Origin: Streptomyces sp. VRA16 Mangrove soil
Lineage (GTDB): Bacteria > Actinomycetota > Actinomycetes > Streptomycetales > Streptomycetaceae
Reading direction: 5' to 3'
Assembly: GCF_017377775.1 (NCBI RefSeq)
Contig: NZ_JAFVLN010000004.1
Span: 62,001 to 126,000 of the forward strand
Length of the DNA stretch: 64,000 nt
Every line of letters starts with the position of its first letter. Positions within the stretch are counted from its first letter, which is position 1. Below are positions 1 through 11,650 of this stretch, one piece after another. Made by a program: the position numbers and the translations under genes. The notes beneath the pieces were generated by a model. That model was not told the DNA's origin and did no database searches. It worked only from the letters and a program-made list of their open reading frames with translations.

Positions 1-803
1 GTGACGTACAGGACGAGGGGCTCACCAAGTTCTCCGGCGAGCACGACGCGGCGTCCGAACCGATCCTGCGCGCACAGGAGTTGACGGTCCGGCACCAGTT
101 GCACGGGGTGTCGCTGGAGGTGCGGCCCGGGGAGGTCGTCGGACTCGGCGGGCTGCTCGGCTCCGGACGCAGCGAGACGGCGAAGGCGATCGCGGGCGCG
201 CTGCCCGTGGACGGCGGCCGGGTCCTGGTGGCCGGGACCGCGGTCCGCACCGGTTCGACACCGGCGGCGATCCGCGCGGGGATCAGTCTCCTGCCCGAGG
301 ACCGGAAGGCGGAGGGGATCGTGCCGGGCCTGTCCGTGCGGGAGAACATCGCGCTGGCGGCGCTGCCGGGCCTGTCCCGGTTCGGCCTGGTCGACGAGGC
401 CCGGATCGACAGGATCGTGGACACGTTCGTGCAGCGGCTGCACATCAAGTCGGCGGGTCCGCACCAGAAGGTGGGCGAGCTGTCGGGCGGCAACCAGCAG
501 AAGGTGCTGCTCGCCCGCTGGCTCGCGATGAACCCGAAGGTGCTGCTGCTCGACGAGCCGACGCGCGGCATCGACGTGGGCGCCAAGGCCGAGGTCCAAA
601 AGCTCATCGACGAGCTGGCGGACGACGGGCTCGGTGTGCTCCTGATCTCCTCCGACATGGAGGAGCTGATCGAGGGCTCGGACCGGGTCGTCGTCCTCAA
701 GGACGGCGCGGTGGTCGCCGAGCTCACCGCAGACGCGGTCACGGAGGACCGACTGATGCGCGCGATCGCCGCAACTCCCGCCGGAGGGCCGCCCGTTGAG
801 TGA
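1..803 (+). CDS. Sugar ABC transporter ATP-binding protein, C-terminal part (5' end outside window)
   Basis: The reading frame is already open at position 3, so the gene starts upstream of the window and about 266 codons are visible. They form the second nucleotide-binding domain of an RbsA/MglA-type double ATPase, which powers monosaccharide import. The P-loop is the degenerate form GGLLGSGRSE usual for the second domain. It is followed by the signature LSGGNQQK and the Walker B stretch VLLLDEPTRGIDVG. The stop overlaps the next permease start by 8 bp, so the genes are translationally coupled. The substrate (ribose, rhamnose, xylose or another) cannot be read from this part. The binding protein is not in the window and is probably upstream. 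Confidence 0.93.
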   Translation, partial: DVQDEGLTKFSGEHDAASEPILRAQELTVRHQLHGVSLEVRPGEVVGLGGLLGSGRSETAKAIAGALPVDGGRVLVAGTAVRTGSTPAAIRAGISLLPEDRKAEGIVPGLSVRENIALAALPGLSRFGLVDEARIDRIVDTFVQRLHIKSAGPHQKVGELSGGNQQKVLLARWLAMNPKVLLLDEPTRGIDVGAKAEVQKLIDELADDGLGVLLISSDMEELIEGSDRVVVLKDGAVVAELTADAVTEDRLMRAIAATPAGGPPVE

Positions 804-1758
804 ACTGACCCTGGGCAGGACCGGGCTCGACCGGGCCCGCCTTCTGCGCCTCCTCCAGGACTACGGCGTGTACGCGGGCGTCGTGGTCCTGCTCCTGGCG
901 AACATCGCCTTCACCCCGCACTTCCTGTCCGCGGAGAACTTCCGCACCCAGGCCGTGCAGGTCGCCCCCGTGCTGATCGTGGCGCTCGGCATGGCGCTCG
1001 CCATCGGCACCGAGGGCGTGGACCTGTCGGTCGGCTCGGTGATGGCGCTCGCCACCTCCCTGATCTCCCTCTATCTGGGCTACGGGGCGTGGATCGCGGT
1101 GGTCGCCGCGCTCGTCGGCGGCGCCCTGGTGGGTGTCGCGAACGGCGCGCTCGTCGCCTTCGTCGGGGTGCAGCCCATCGTCGCCACCCTGGCGCTGATG
1201 GTGGCCGGACGCGGGCTCGCGCTGGTCCTGCTCCCGCAGCTCAAGGACGTACGGGATCCGGGGCTGCGCTCGCTCGGCACCGGTGATGTGCTCGGCGTCC
1301 CCTATCTGGTGCTGATCGCCGCGGTGCTGGCGCTGCTCGTCGCGTTCGTCGTGCGGCGCACGACGTTCGGCCGTCAGCTGCTCGCCGTCGGCGACAGCCG
1401 TCCGGCGGCGCGGCTCGCGGGGCTGCCCGTGCGCCGGGTGCTGATCGTCGTGTACGTCCTGTCGGGCGTCCTGGCCGCCGTGGCCGGGGTGCTGGCGACC
1501 GCACGGCTGACCGCGAGCGACCCGACGTCGCTCGGCAATCTGATGGAACTGTCCGCGATCACGGCCGTCGTGGTCGGCGGGACGCCGCTCACCGGCGGCC
1601 GGGTGCGGATCGGCGGCACCGTCGCGGGCGCCGTCCTCATCCAGCTGCTCACGGCCACCCTCATCAAGCACGATCTGCCGCCGTCGTGGACGCAGATCGC
1701 GCAGGCCGTGGTGATCGTGCTCGCCGTCTACGCGGCCAGGGAGCGGGGGAAGCGATGA
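796..1758 (+). CDS. Monosaccharide ABC transporter permease (first of two)
   Basis: A 320-residue polytopic membrane protein of the BPD_transp_2 family (RbsC/RhaP/XylH type). The family hallmark GTEGVDLSVGSVMALA lies near residue 75. The chosen start is TTG at 796, because GGAGG lies about 8 nt upstream at 783-787 and the start overlaps the ATPase stop. It would form the membrane channel together with the next permease, as in rhamnose- or AI-2-type importers that use two different permeases. It ends in an ATGA overlap with the following gene. Confidence 0.92.
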   Translation: MSELTLGRTGLDRARLLRLLQDYGVYAGVVVLLLANIAFTPHFLSAENFRTQAVQVAPVLIVALGMALAIGTEGVDLSVGSVMALATSLISLYLGYGAWIAVVAALVGGALVGVANGALVAFVGVQPIVATLALMVAGRGLALVLLPQLKDVRDPGLRSLGTGDVLGVPYLVLIAAVLALLVAFVVRRTTFGRQLLAVGDSRPAARLAGLPVRRVLIVVYVLSGVLAAVAGVLATARLTASDPTSLGNLMELSAITAVVVGGTPLTGGRVRIGGTVAGAVLIQLLTATLIKHDLPPSWTQIAQAVVIVLAVYAARERGKR

Positions 1759-2777
1759 CCATGACCGACGTGGAGACGGCGCCGCCGGCCAGGACGGGCG
1801 AGGAGGAACCGCTGGGCGCGACGCGCGCGGAGCGGCTCAGTGCGCTGGCCCAGCAGCACGGCGCCCTGGTCACCCTGGTGATCGCCGTGATCGTGGCGTC
1901 GCTCTCCTTCGACACGTTCCTGACCGGGGACAACCTGGAGAACATGGCGCTGTCGTCCGCGTTTCTCGCGGTGGTGGCGCTCGGTATGACGTTCGTGATC
2001 GTGACGGGCGGCATCGATCTGTCGGTGGGCTCGCTGTTCGCTCTCGGCGGGGTCCTCGCGGCATGGGGCTCGCAGTACGGGACGGTGGTGGCGCTGCTGC
2101 TGCCGCTCGCCGTGTGCGGACTGATCGGCCTGGTCAACGGAGTGCTGATCGCCCGCTCCCGGCTGGCCCCCTTCATCGTGACGCTGGCCGCGATGCTGGG
2201 CGCGCGCGGGCTGTTGCTCGCGATCACGGACGAGGGTGCGACCACGTACCTCGTCGACAAGTCCACGTTCTTCGCGACGCTCGGTCAGGGCAGGCTGCTC
2301 GGCATCGGGGTCCCGGTGTGGATCACGCTGGCGCTGTTCGTGGGCGGGGCGGTCGTCCTGCGCCGTACGCGCTTCGGGCAGTACGTGTACGCCGTGGGCG
2401 GCAACGAGGACGCGGCGGCGCTGATGGGCGCCCCGGTGGCCCGTACGAAGATCGGCGTCTACACGGTGTCCGGTCTGTGCGCGGGGCTCGCGGGCGCGCT
2501 CAACGCGGCGTGGCTGGTGTCGGGGGTGACGATCCTCGGCTCCGGCATGGAGCTGGAGGCGATCTCCGCGGTCGTCATCGGCGGCACGCTGCTGACGGGC
2601 GGGTTCGGGTTCATCAGCGGATCGCTGGTCGGGGTGCTGCTCCTGAAGGTGATCCAGAACGTGATCAACCAGATCGGGTCGCTCGACTCCGCGTACCAGC
2701 AGGTCGTCAGCGGGGCGTTCCTGGCCGTGGTCGTGATCGCGCAGACCTGGCTGGGGCGGCGGCGCCGGGTGCTGTGA
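1755..2777 (+). CDS. Monosaccharide ABC transporter permease (second of two)
   Basis: A 340-residue permease of the same family as its upstream neighbour, with the hallmark GGIDLSVGSLFALGG near residue 80. The frame is open back to 1686, but ATG 1755 overlaps the previous stop (ATGA) and has a purine-rich site (GGGGGAAG) just upstream, so it is preferred. A second in-frame ATG lies at 1761. Two non-identical permeases after one double ATPase indicate a heterodimeric channel. This is the last gene of the operon and is followed by a strong hairpin at 2795-2829. Confidence 0.92.
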   Translation: MTMTDVETAPPARTGEEEPLGATRAERLSALAQQHGALVTLVIAVIVASLSFDTFLTGDNLENMALSSAFLAVVALGMTFVIVTGGIDLSVGSLFALGGVLAAWGSQYGTVVALLLPLAVCGLIGLVNGVLIARSRLAPFIVTLAAMLGARGLLLAITDEGATTYLVDKSTFFATLGQGRLLGIGVPVWITLALFVGGAVVLRRTRFGQYVYAVGGNEDAAALMGAPVARTKIGVYTVSGLCAGLAGALNAAWLVSGVTILGSGMELEAISAVVIGGTLLTGGFGFISGSLVGVLLLKVIQNVINQIGSLDSAYQQVVSGAFLAVVVIAQTWLGRRRRVL

Positions 2778-2794
2778 CCCGGCGCCGGTGGGCT

Positions 2795-2829
2795 GCGGGG
2801 CGGCGGCCGCGATCCGGCCGTCGCCCCGC
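2795..2829. terminator. Bidirectional terminator between convergent genes
   Basis: A 15-bp GC-rich stem with one G-T pair closes on a 5-nt loop (arms 2795-2809 and 2815-2829). It sits exactly between the ends of the sugar permease (+) and the MFS gene (-). There is no U-tract, as is usual for Streptomyces terminators. Confidence 0.75.
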
Positions 2830-2833
2830 GGCG

Positions 2834-4270
2834 TCAGTGGACGTCCTCCGTGAGCGGCGCCGCGGACACGGCGGGGCCTGAACTCCTTTCCCGCAGGACG
2901 AGCTGGGCCAGGATCGCCAGCGCGCAGGCCACGCCGCTGCCCGCCCAGATCGTCAGGTACGCGGTCAGCGCGGGGGTGTCCGTCGTGCCGATGACGAGGG
3001 TGCCGAGCGCGCCCGCGAAGGCGGCGCCGCCGACGCTGCCGCCGAGGGTCTTGAGGTTGTTGTAGACGGCGGTGGCGCTGGCGGTGCGGTCGGCGGCGCT
3101 GCCCTCGACGATCACGGTGGGCAGTCCGCCGAGCGCGAGCCCGCAGCCGACGCCGATCAGGGCGCTCGCGGCGGCGAACGGCGCGAGCGCGGAGTGCAGT
3201 GCGAGCTGGCCCACGCAGCCGGCGGTGAGGAGCATGAAGGCGAGCAGCAGGAGTCTGCGGTAGCCGATCCGGACGGCGAGCGCCGCGCACAGGGCGGAGC
3301 CCACGAACGCCATGATGTTCGGCAGCACGCCGTAGAGGCTGATCTGCCAGGCGGCGAGGTCGAATCCGTACCCCTCGTCGGCCGGTGAGGCGGCCATGAA
3401 GCTGACGCCGACGGTCTGCCCGCCGAACATCACGGCGCCGAGCACGAACCCGGAGGCGTAGGCGGGGGCGCTCTTGCGCCGGGCGAGGGAGCGGACGTCC
3501 ACCAGGGGGTTCGGCCGGTCCAGTTGGAGGCGGGCCCAGCCGTACAGCAGGGCGGCGGAGAGCAGGAGTCCGCCGAGGGTGGGCGCGGAGAACCAGCCCC
3601 AGGACGCGCCGCGGGCGACGGTGCCGAGGAGGGTGACCAGGGCGAGCGCGAGCAGGGCGGCGCCGGGCCAGTCCATCCGGCCGCGTGCCCGGGTGCGGGA
3701 CTCGGGGATCGCGGTGAAGGACAGCGCGGTGCAGCCGACGGCGAGGACGGCGAGCGCGGCCAGGGTGAGGCGGAGATCGCCGAGGAGGCTGAGCAGGGGG
3801 CCGACCAGGGCGTGGCCGAGGACCGTGCCGAGGGTGAGCATGCCGACCAGCAGGCCGACGGCCTTGCGTCCGTCGTCGACGCTGAGCCGGTCGCGCACGA
3901 GGCCGATCTCCAGGGGCAGGAGCGCCGCCAGCGGGCCCATCAGGGCGCGGCCCAGGAGCAGCACGCCCAGGTTCGGGGCGCAGGCGACGAGGACCGTGCC
4001 GACGGCGATGGTGCCGAGCGCGACACGGATCATCCGCCGGTGTCCGTACAGGTCGCCGAGGCGGCCGAAGGCCGGGACGCAGATCGCGGCGGCCAGGTGC
4101 TGGATGCTGGTGAACCACTGGGCCTGCCCGGTGGTGATCCCCTGCCAGTCCTGGACCTCCGGCACGATCGGCACGGCGGCGCCCTGCAGCAGCCCGCTGA
4201 CCAGCTCGAAGGCGACGAGCAGCCCGACGACGGCGCGAACCTTGCCCGCCGTTCCCCCGGCGGCGCTCAC
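2834..4270 (-). CDS. MFS transporter (EmrB/QacA-like exporter)
   Basis: A 478-residue major facilitator protein with many hydrophobic helices. The loop 2-3 motif is GRLGDLYGHRRM, and a central motif follows in the LGTVLGHAL region. The frame is open further upstream, but GTG at 4270 overlaps the upstream amidohydrolase stop (GTGA) and begins directly before the first membrane helix. Its length fits drug or metabolite exporters of the DHA2 group. Coupling to an M20 amidohydrolase suggests export or uptake of an N-acyl amino acid, a peptide or the released product; the substrate is not deducible. Confidence 0.88.
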   Translation of the reverse strand: MSAAGGTAGKVRAVVGLLVAFELVSGLLQGAAVPIVPEVQDWQGITTGQAQWFTSIQHLAAAICVPAFGRLGDLYGHRRMIRVALGTIAVGTVLVACAPNLGVLLLGRALMGPLAALLPLEIGLVRDRLSVDDGRKAVGLLVGMLTLGTVLGHALVGPLLSLLGDLRLTLAALAVLAVGCTALSFTAIPESRTRARGRMDWPGAALLALALVTLLGTVARGASWGWFSAPTLGGLLLSAALLYGWARLQLDRPNPLVDVRSLARRKSAPAYASGFVLGAVMFGGQTVGVSFMAASPADEGYGFDLAAWQISLYGVLPNIMAFVGSALCAALAVRIGYRRLLLLAFMLLTAGCVGQLALHSALAPFAAASALIGVGCGLALGGLPTVIVEGSAADRTASATAVYNNLKTLGGSVGGAAFAGALGTLVIGTTDTPALTAYLTIWAGSGVACALAILAQLVLRERSSGPAVSAAPLTEDVH

Positions 4271-5469
4271 GCCGTCGTCCCCTGGGCGAGGCGCCGCTCG
4301 GCGAGGCCGCTGAGCAGGACGGCCTGGCGGGCGAGGACGGCGTCGTCGAAGACGGCCAGCGGCGAGTGGTTCATGGGGCCCTGCACGAGGTCGGCGCCCT
4401 CGGGGGCGGCGCCGACCATGAGCATCGCGCCGGGCACCCGCTGCAGCACGAACGCGAAGTCCTCCGAGCCGTTGGCCGGGTTGGGGGCCTGCCAGACGAC
4501 GTCGTGGCCGAGCAGGTCGCGGGCGGTGTCGATCGCGAAGGCGGTCTCGTCCGGCGCGTTGACGGTCACCGGGTACTCGACGGAGTACGCCACCTCGGCC
4601 TGTACGCCGTGCGCCTCGGCGATGCCGCGCACCAGCTTCGGCAGCCCCTCGACGAGCCGCTCGTGCACGGTCTCGGAGTAGCTGCGGATCGTGGCCTCGA
4701 AGGTGGCGGTCTCCGGGATGACATTGGCCTGGGTGCCGGCGTGGAAGGTGCCGACGGTGACGACGGCCGGGTCGAAGAGGTCGAAGCGGCGGGTCACCCA
4801 CGTCTGGACGGCGGTGACGATCTCGCAGGCGACCGGGACGGGGTCCTTGGCGCTGAACGGGGTCGAGCCGTGGCCGCCCTTGCCGCGCACGGTGACGGTC
4901 ATCCGGTCGGAGGCGGAGGTGACGGTGCCGGGGCGGGTGGCGACCCAGCCGCCGGGCAGCGTGTTCGCGGCGACATGCAGCGCGTACGCGGCGTCGAGCG
5001 GCTTGCCGGCCGCGTCGAGGACCCCTTCCTCGATCATGGCGCCCGCGCCGTTGTGGCCCTCCTCCCCCGGCTGGAACATGAAGACGACGTCGCCCTGGAG
5101 GTGTTCGCGGCGCTCGGCGAGCAGCGTCGCCGCGCCCACTAGACCGGCCGTGTGCAGGTCGTGGCCGCAGGCGTGCATGGCGCCGGGGACCCGGGAGGCG
5201 TACTCCACGCCGCTCTGCTCGGTGACGGGCAGGGCGTCCATGTCGCCGCGCAGCAGGACGGCGCCGCCGGGCTTCCCGCCGCGCAGCACCGCGGTGACGG
5301 AGCTGAGGCCCTTGCCGAGGGTGATCTCCAGGGGCAGCCCGTCGAGGGCGGCGAGGACCTTCTCCTGGGTGCGGGGCAGGTCGAGGCCGAGCTCGGGTTC
5401 GCGGTGCAGGGCGCGCCGCAGCCGGACGAGTTCGGGCTGGAGTTCCTGGGCGCGTTCGGTGAGCGACAT
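4267..5469 (-). CDS. M20 family metallo-amidohydrolase
   Basis: A 400-residue zinc hydrolase of the M20D / hippurate-hydrolase group, which removes acyl groups from N-acyl amino acids or related amides. Metal-site motifs are visible: HACGHDLHTA near residue 100, then PGEEG near 133 and a late SEDF. AGGAGG lies about 10 nt before ATG 5469. It forms a two-gene operon with the MFS gene downstream and is divergent from an Lrp/AsnC regulator, which is likely its controller. The exact substrate is unknown. Confidence 0.92.
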   Translation of the reverse strand: MSLTERAQELQPELVRLRRALHREPELGLDLPRTQEKVLAALDGLPLEITLGKGLSSVTAVLRGGKPGGAVLLRGDMDALPVTEQSGVEYASRVPGAMHACGHDLHTAGLVGAATLLAERREHLQGDVVFMFQPGEEGHNGAGAMIEEGVLDAAGKPLDAAYALHVAANTLPGGWVATRPGTVTSASDRMTVTVRGKGGHGSTPFSAKDPVPVACEIVTAVQTWVTRRFDLFDPAVVTVGTFHAGTQANVIPETATFEATIRSYSETVHERLVEGLPKLVRGIAEAHGVQAEVAYSVEYPVTVNAPDETAFAIDTARDLLGHDVVWQAPNPANGSEDFAFVLQRVPGAMLMVGAAPEGADLVQGPMNHSPLAVFDDAVLARQAVLLSGLAERRLAQGTTA

Positions 5470-5582
5470 GCGGGGGTGAACCTCCTGGTACGGTCCGGCG
5501 GGCGGCGGGGGTGGCGCCAGAGTGCGGTCCTGGCGCAGGAACGGAAGATGAATCGCAGGGAAAACGCAGGAGTGGAGCGGTG

Positions 5583-6623
5583 ATGCAGGAATCCGGTGCG
5601 GCGACGCTCGACGACCTGGATCAGGCCCTGGTGCACGCGCTGCAGATCGCGCCGCGGGCCGGATGGGCCCGGATCGGCGCGGCGATCGGAGTGGATCCGG
5701 TGACGGCGGCCCGCCGCTGGACGCGGCTGACCCGGGCCGGGGCCGCGTGGATCGGCTGTCATCCGGGGCCGCCGGCCGCCGAGTCGGGTCAGGGGTGTCT
5801 GGCGTTCGTCGAGGTCGACTGCGCGAACGGGCGGCTGACGGAGGTCGCCCGCGCCCTGGCGGCGGAGCCGCACGTGATCACCGTCGAGCACGTCAGCGGC
5901 GGCCGCGATCTGCTGCTCACGGTGCTCGCGCCCCATCTCGCGGCGCTCACCCGCTGGGTGACGCACCGACTCGGGGCGCTCGACGGCATCGTCACCACCC
6001 GCACCCATCTGGCGAGCACGGTGTACACGGAGGGCAGCCGCTGGCGGCTGCGCGCGCTGAGCAGCGAGCAGATCGCCCGGCTCGCGGACGCGGCGCCCCG
6101 GGTGGAGGCCGCCGCCTTTCCGCTCACGGAGCTGGACCACGCGCTGTTCGCCGAGCTGTCGGTCGACGGCCGGGCGAGCCACCGATTGCTCGCGGAGCGG
6201 TGCGGGACCAGCCCCGACACCGTGCGCCGCCGGGTCAACCGCCTGCTCTCCTCCGGCATGGCCCAGATGCGCTGCGAGGTGGCGCGCCCCCTGTCGGAGT
6301 GGCCGGTCTCGCTGATCCTGTGGGGGCGGGCCGCGCCCGACGCGCTGCGGTCGGTGGCCGAGCAGGTCACGGGCGCGCGTGAGGTGCGGCTCTGCGCGGG
6401 GGTGATCGGCCGCCACAACCTCAAGGTGATCGCCTGGGTCCGCTCGCTCGACGACGCGCAGCGCTTCGAGGTCCGGCTCGCCGAGCGGGTGCCCGCGCTC
6501 ACCGTCGTCGACCGGGCGGTGGCGCTGTGGCCGATGAAGCTGAACGGGCATCTGCTGGACGAGCGCGGGTACCGCACCGGTGCGGTACCGATCGACATCA
6601 GGGCCGTGGCGCCCGCCGGCTGA
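5583..6623 (+). CDS. Lrp/AsnC family regulator with two HTH modules
   Basis: A 346-residue DNA-binding regulator with a duplicated architecture. One AsnC-type helix-turn-helix lies at about residues 8-50 (LDDLDQALVHALQ...). A ligand-sensing half follows, then a second helix-turn-helix at about 180-225 (LTELDHALFAELSVDG) and a second sensing half. Ordinary Lrp proteins are about 150 residues, so this is the double form found in actinomycetes. ATG 5583 is chosen because of the GGAG-containing leader. It is divergent from the M20-MFS operon with a 113-bp gap that should hold both promoters. Confidence 0.9.
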   Translation: MQESGAATLDDLDQALVHALQIAPRAGWARIGAAIGVDPVTAARRWTRLTRAGAAWIGCHPGPPAAESGQGCLAFVEVDCANGRLTEVARALAAEPHVITVEHVSGGRDLLLTVLAPHLAALTRWVTHRLGALDGIVTTRTHLASTVYTEGSRWRLRALSSEQIARLADAAPRVEAAAFPLTELDHALFAELSVDGRASHRLLAERCGTSPDTVRRRVNRLLSSGMAQMRCEVARPLSEWPVSLILWGRAAPDALRSVAEQVTGAREVRLCAGVIGRHNLKVIAWVRSLDDAQRFEVRLAERVPALTVVDRAVALWPMKLNGHLLDERGYRTGAVPIDIRAVAPAG

Positions 6624-6625
6624 GC

Positions 6626-6659
6626 AACCCGCTCGGACGTCCTTCGGGACCGGCGGGTT
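6626..6659. terminator. Bidirectional terminator between Lrp gene and glgC
   Basis: AACCCGC at 6626-6632 pairs with GCGGGTT at 6653-6659. Inside it is a GTCC-TTCG-GGAC tetraloop hairpin. It lies between two convergent genes and touches the glgC stop codon. Confidence 0.7.
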
Positions 6660-7876
6660 CAGTACACCGGCTGCCCCTTGCCCAGGGCGATCACGCCGCC
6701 CTTGGAGACGGTGTACAGCTCCGTGTCCCGGGTCGGGTTGACGCCGATGGTGGCGCCCGCCGGGACCTCCACGTTCTTGTCGAGGACGGCGCCGCGCACC
6801 ACGGCGCCGCGCCCGACACGGACGTTGTGGTGCAGCACCGAACCCTGCACGACCGCGCCGTCCTCGACGGCCACACCGGGCGAGAGGACGGAGCGGGTGA
6901 CCTGGCCGCGGATGACGCAGCCGGGGCTGACGATCGACTCGCTCGCGATGCCCGCGGCGCAGAACCTGGCGGGCGGCAGCTGGCCGGAGTGCGTGTAGAT
7001 CGGCCAGCGCCGGTTGTCCAGGTTGAAGGCGGGCCGGTCGGAGATCAGGTCCATGTGCGCGTCGTAGTACGTGTCGAGGGTGCCGACGTCCCGCCAGTAG
7101 CCGTGGTCGCGCTCCGTCTCGCCCGGCACGTGGTTGCCGTCGAAGTCGTAGACCTGGGCGACGCCGCGCTCGGTGAGCAGCGGCAGGATCGAACCGCCCA
7201 TGTCGTGCGCCGAGTCGTCGTCCTCGGCGTCCTCCTTGAGGGCGTCGACGAGGGTCTTGGTGGTGAAGAGGTAGTTGCCCATGGAGGCGAAGACCTGGTT
7301 CGGGGAGCCGGGCAGCGGCGGCGGGTCGGTGGGCTTCTCCAGGAACGCCTCGACGCGTGTGCCGTCGCGGGCCGGCGTGATGATCCCGAACGCGGACGCC
7401 TCCGCGCGCGGCACGCGGATGCCCGCCACCGTCACGCCCGCGCCCGACTCGATGTGCTGGGCCAGCATCTGGCGCGGGTCCATGCGGTAGACGTGGTCGG
7501 CGCCGAACACCGCGATGAAGTCGGGCTGTTCGTCGTGGACCAGGTTGAGGGACTGGAGGATGGCGTCGGCGCTGCCCAAGTACCAGCGGGGGCCGAGGCG
7601 TTGCTGCGCCGGGACCGGGGTGACGTAGTTGCCGAGCAGGCTCGACATCCGCCAGGTCGTCGTCACGTGCCGGTCGAGCGAGTGCGACTTGTACTGCGTC
7701 AAGACGCAGATGCGCAGGATGTCGGCGTTGACGAGGTTGGAGAGCACGAAGTCGACGAGACGGTAGGTGCCGCCGAACGTCACCGCAGGTTTCGCCCGGT
7801 CCGCGGTGAGCGGCATCAGCCGTTTGCCTTCTCCTCCCGCCAGTACGATCCCGAGCACCGAAGGTCCACCGCGCAT
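6659..7876 (-). CDS. glgC: Glucose-1-phosphate adenylyltransferase (ADP-glucose pyrophosphorylase)
   Basis: A 405-residue enzyme making ADP-glucose from glucose-1-phosphate and ATP for glycogen synthesis. The nucleotidyltransferase motif [20 protein letters not shown] is at the N-terminus. YLGSADAI and [10 protein letters not shown] follow, with the sugar-phosphate site EKP near residue 178. The C-terminal part is a left-handed beta-helix of hexapeptide repeats ([14 protein letters not shown]). Length is normal for the family. The start lies 16 bp after the glgA stop, so glgA-glgC form an operon. Confidence 0.97.
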   Translation of the reverse strand: MRGGPSVLGIVLAGGEGKRLMPLTADRAKPAVTFGGTYRLVDFVLSNLVNADILRICVLTQYKSHSLDRHVTTTWRMSSLLGNYVTPVPAQQRLGPRWYLGSADAILQSLNLVHDEQPDFIAVFGADHVYRMDPRQMLAQHIESGAGVTVAGIRVPRAEASAFGIITPARDGTRVEAFLEKPTDPPPLPGSPNQVFASMGNYLFTTKTLVDALKEDAEDDDSAHDMGGSILPLLTERGVAQVYDFDGNHVPGETERDHGYWRDVGTLDTYYDAHMDLISDRPAFNLDNRRWPIYTHSGQLPPARFCAAGIASESIVSPGCVIRGQVTRSVLSPGVAVEDGAVVQGSVLHHNVRVGRGAVVRGAVLDKNVEVPAGATIGVNPTRDTELYTVSKGGVIALGKGQPVY

Positions 7877-7892
7877 GCCAACCCCCTGTGTT

Positions 7893-9056
7893 TTAGGAGC
7901 CCTTGAGGATCTCCTGGTACACGTCCACCGTGCGCCGGGCCACCGCGGCCCAGTCGAACTCCGCCGCCGCCCGCTCGCGTCCGGCCGCGCCCATGCTCCG
8001 GGCCGTCGCGGGGTCGGCCACCACCGTGTTCAGGGCTTCGGCGAGGCCCGCCTCGAAGCCTTCCGGGTCCTGCTCGGCGTACGGGACGAGCAGACCGGTC
8101 TCACCGTGCGCCACCACCTCGGGGATGCCGCCGACCGCGGAGGCGACGACCGCGGTGCCGCACGCCATCGCCTCCAGGTTGACGATGCCGAGCGGCTCGT
8201 ACACCGACGGGCAGACGAACACCGCGGCGTGGCCGAGCAGTTGGACGACCTCGGAGCGCGGCAGCATCGACGGGATCCAGCACACCCCGTCCCGTGTCCG
8301 CTTCAGCTCCTCCACCAGCTCGCGGAACTCCCGCCCGATCTCGGGGGTGTCCGGCGCCCCCGCGCACAGCACCAGCTGCGCGTCCTTGGTCAACTGCCGT
8401 GCCGCGCGCAGCAGATGGGGTACGCCCTTCTGGCGGGTGATGCGGCCGACGAACAGGACGTAGGGGCGGGACGGGTCGACGCCGTAGCGGCGCAGCACGT
8501 CGGTGCCGGGCTCGGCGTGGTAGAGCGAGACGTCGATGCCGTTGTGCACGACGCGGACCTTCTTCGGCTCCAGGGCCGGGTAGCAGGCGAGGATGTCGTC
8601 GCGCATCGCGCGGGACACGGCGATCACACCGTCCGCGGCCTCGACCGCGGTGCGCTCGGCCCACGCCGAGAGCGCGTAGCCACCGCCGAGCTGCTCGGCC
8701 TTCCAGGGGCGCAGCGGTTCCAGGGAGTGGGCGGTCAGCACGTGCGGGATGCCGAGGTGGAGCGCCGCGAGGTGGCCCGCGAGGTTCGTGTACCAGGTGT
8801 GGGAGTGGACGAGGTCGCGGCCTTCGAGCGCGGCGGCCATGGAGAGGTCCACGGAGAGCGTGCGCAGGGCGTCGTTCGCCCCGTCGAGGGCCGGCCAGGC
8901 GCGGTGCCTGCGCACTCCGTCGCCCGCGCCCTCGCCCCAGGTGTGGACCTCCAGGTCGACGAGGGGGCGCAGCTCCCGCGCCAGGAACTCGACGTGCACC
9001 CCCGCACCGCCGTATACATCCGGGGGGTACTCCCGGCTGAGCAGTCCCACTCGCAC
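7893..9056 (-). CDS. glgA: Glycogen synthase, actinobacterial GT4 type
   Basis: A 387-residue GT-B glycosyltransferase that transfers glucose from ADP-glucose to a growing glucan, or to glucose-1-phosphate as in GlgM-like enzymes. The N-terminus [20 protein letters not shown], the acceptor-side HSHTWY and the donor motif [18 protein letters not shown] are all present. The frame is open to 9209, but family members begin at [12 protein letters not shown], which fits GTG 9056. Translation from an upstream ATG cannot be excluded. It is the first gene of the glgA-glgC operon. Confidence 0.92.
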   Translation of the reverse strand: MRVGLLSREYPPDVYGGAGVHVEFLARELRPLVDLEVHTWGEGAGDGVRRHRAWPALDGANDALRTLSVDLSMAAALEGRDLVHSHTWYTNLAGHLAALHLGIPHVLTAHSLEPLRPWKAEQLGGGYALSAWAERTAVEAADGVIAVSRAMRDDILACYPALEPKKVRVVHNGIDVSLYHAEPGTDVLRRYGVDPSRPYVLFVGRITRQKGVPHLLRAARQLTKDAQLVLCAGAPDTPEIGREFRELVEELKRTRDGVCWIPSMLPRSEVVQLLGHAAVFVCPSVYEPLGIVNLEAMACGTAVVASAVGGIPEVVAHGETGLLVPYAEQDPEGFEAGLAEALNTVVADPATARSMGAAGRERAAAEFDWAAVARRTVDVYQEILKGS

Positions 9057-9354
9057 GCGCGGCCCCCGTCGTCGGTCGGCAACACTGCTGAAGGTCACAC
9101 TCGCACTGTCGTTCCCGTGCTTCTTGTTCGCGAGCTGCGTCTCATGGTCACCCATGAACGGTCCGCGCGGAAGAGTGCCGACACGGTCAGTAGTCCCACG
9201 GGCACCCACCCTGGGGATGACTCAGGAGGCGACGTACTCCATCGGCAGTAGGACCCAATGACTGCTCTGGTCGGACGACAGAAAACGCGCGCGCGAGAGA
9301 TCGTGGAGGTATGACAACCGACCGCTCGCCGCGCCGTCCCGCCAGGAGCGCCTC

Positions 9355-11596
<2,242 letters not shown>

Positions 11597-11650
11597 ACAG
11601 GTGACAAGGGTGCCGTGAGCCACCTTGGCCACTTTTCGCCCTTCGGGTGG

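Noticed and set aside
1728..4118. 796-codon minus-strand open frame over the permease and MFS genes
   Set aside because: Low-complexity Arg/Pro/His translation overlapping well-supported genes; an artefact of high GC.
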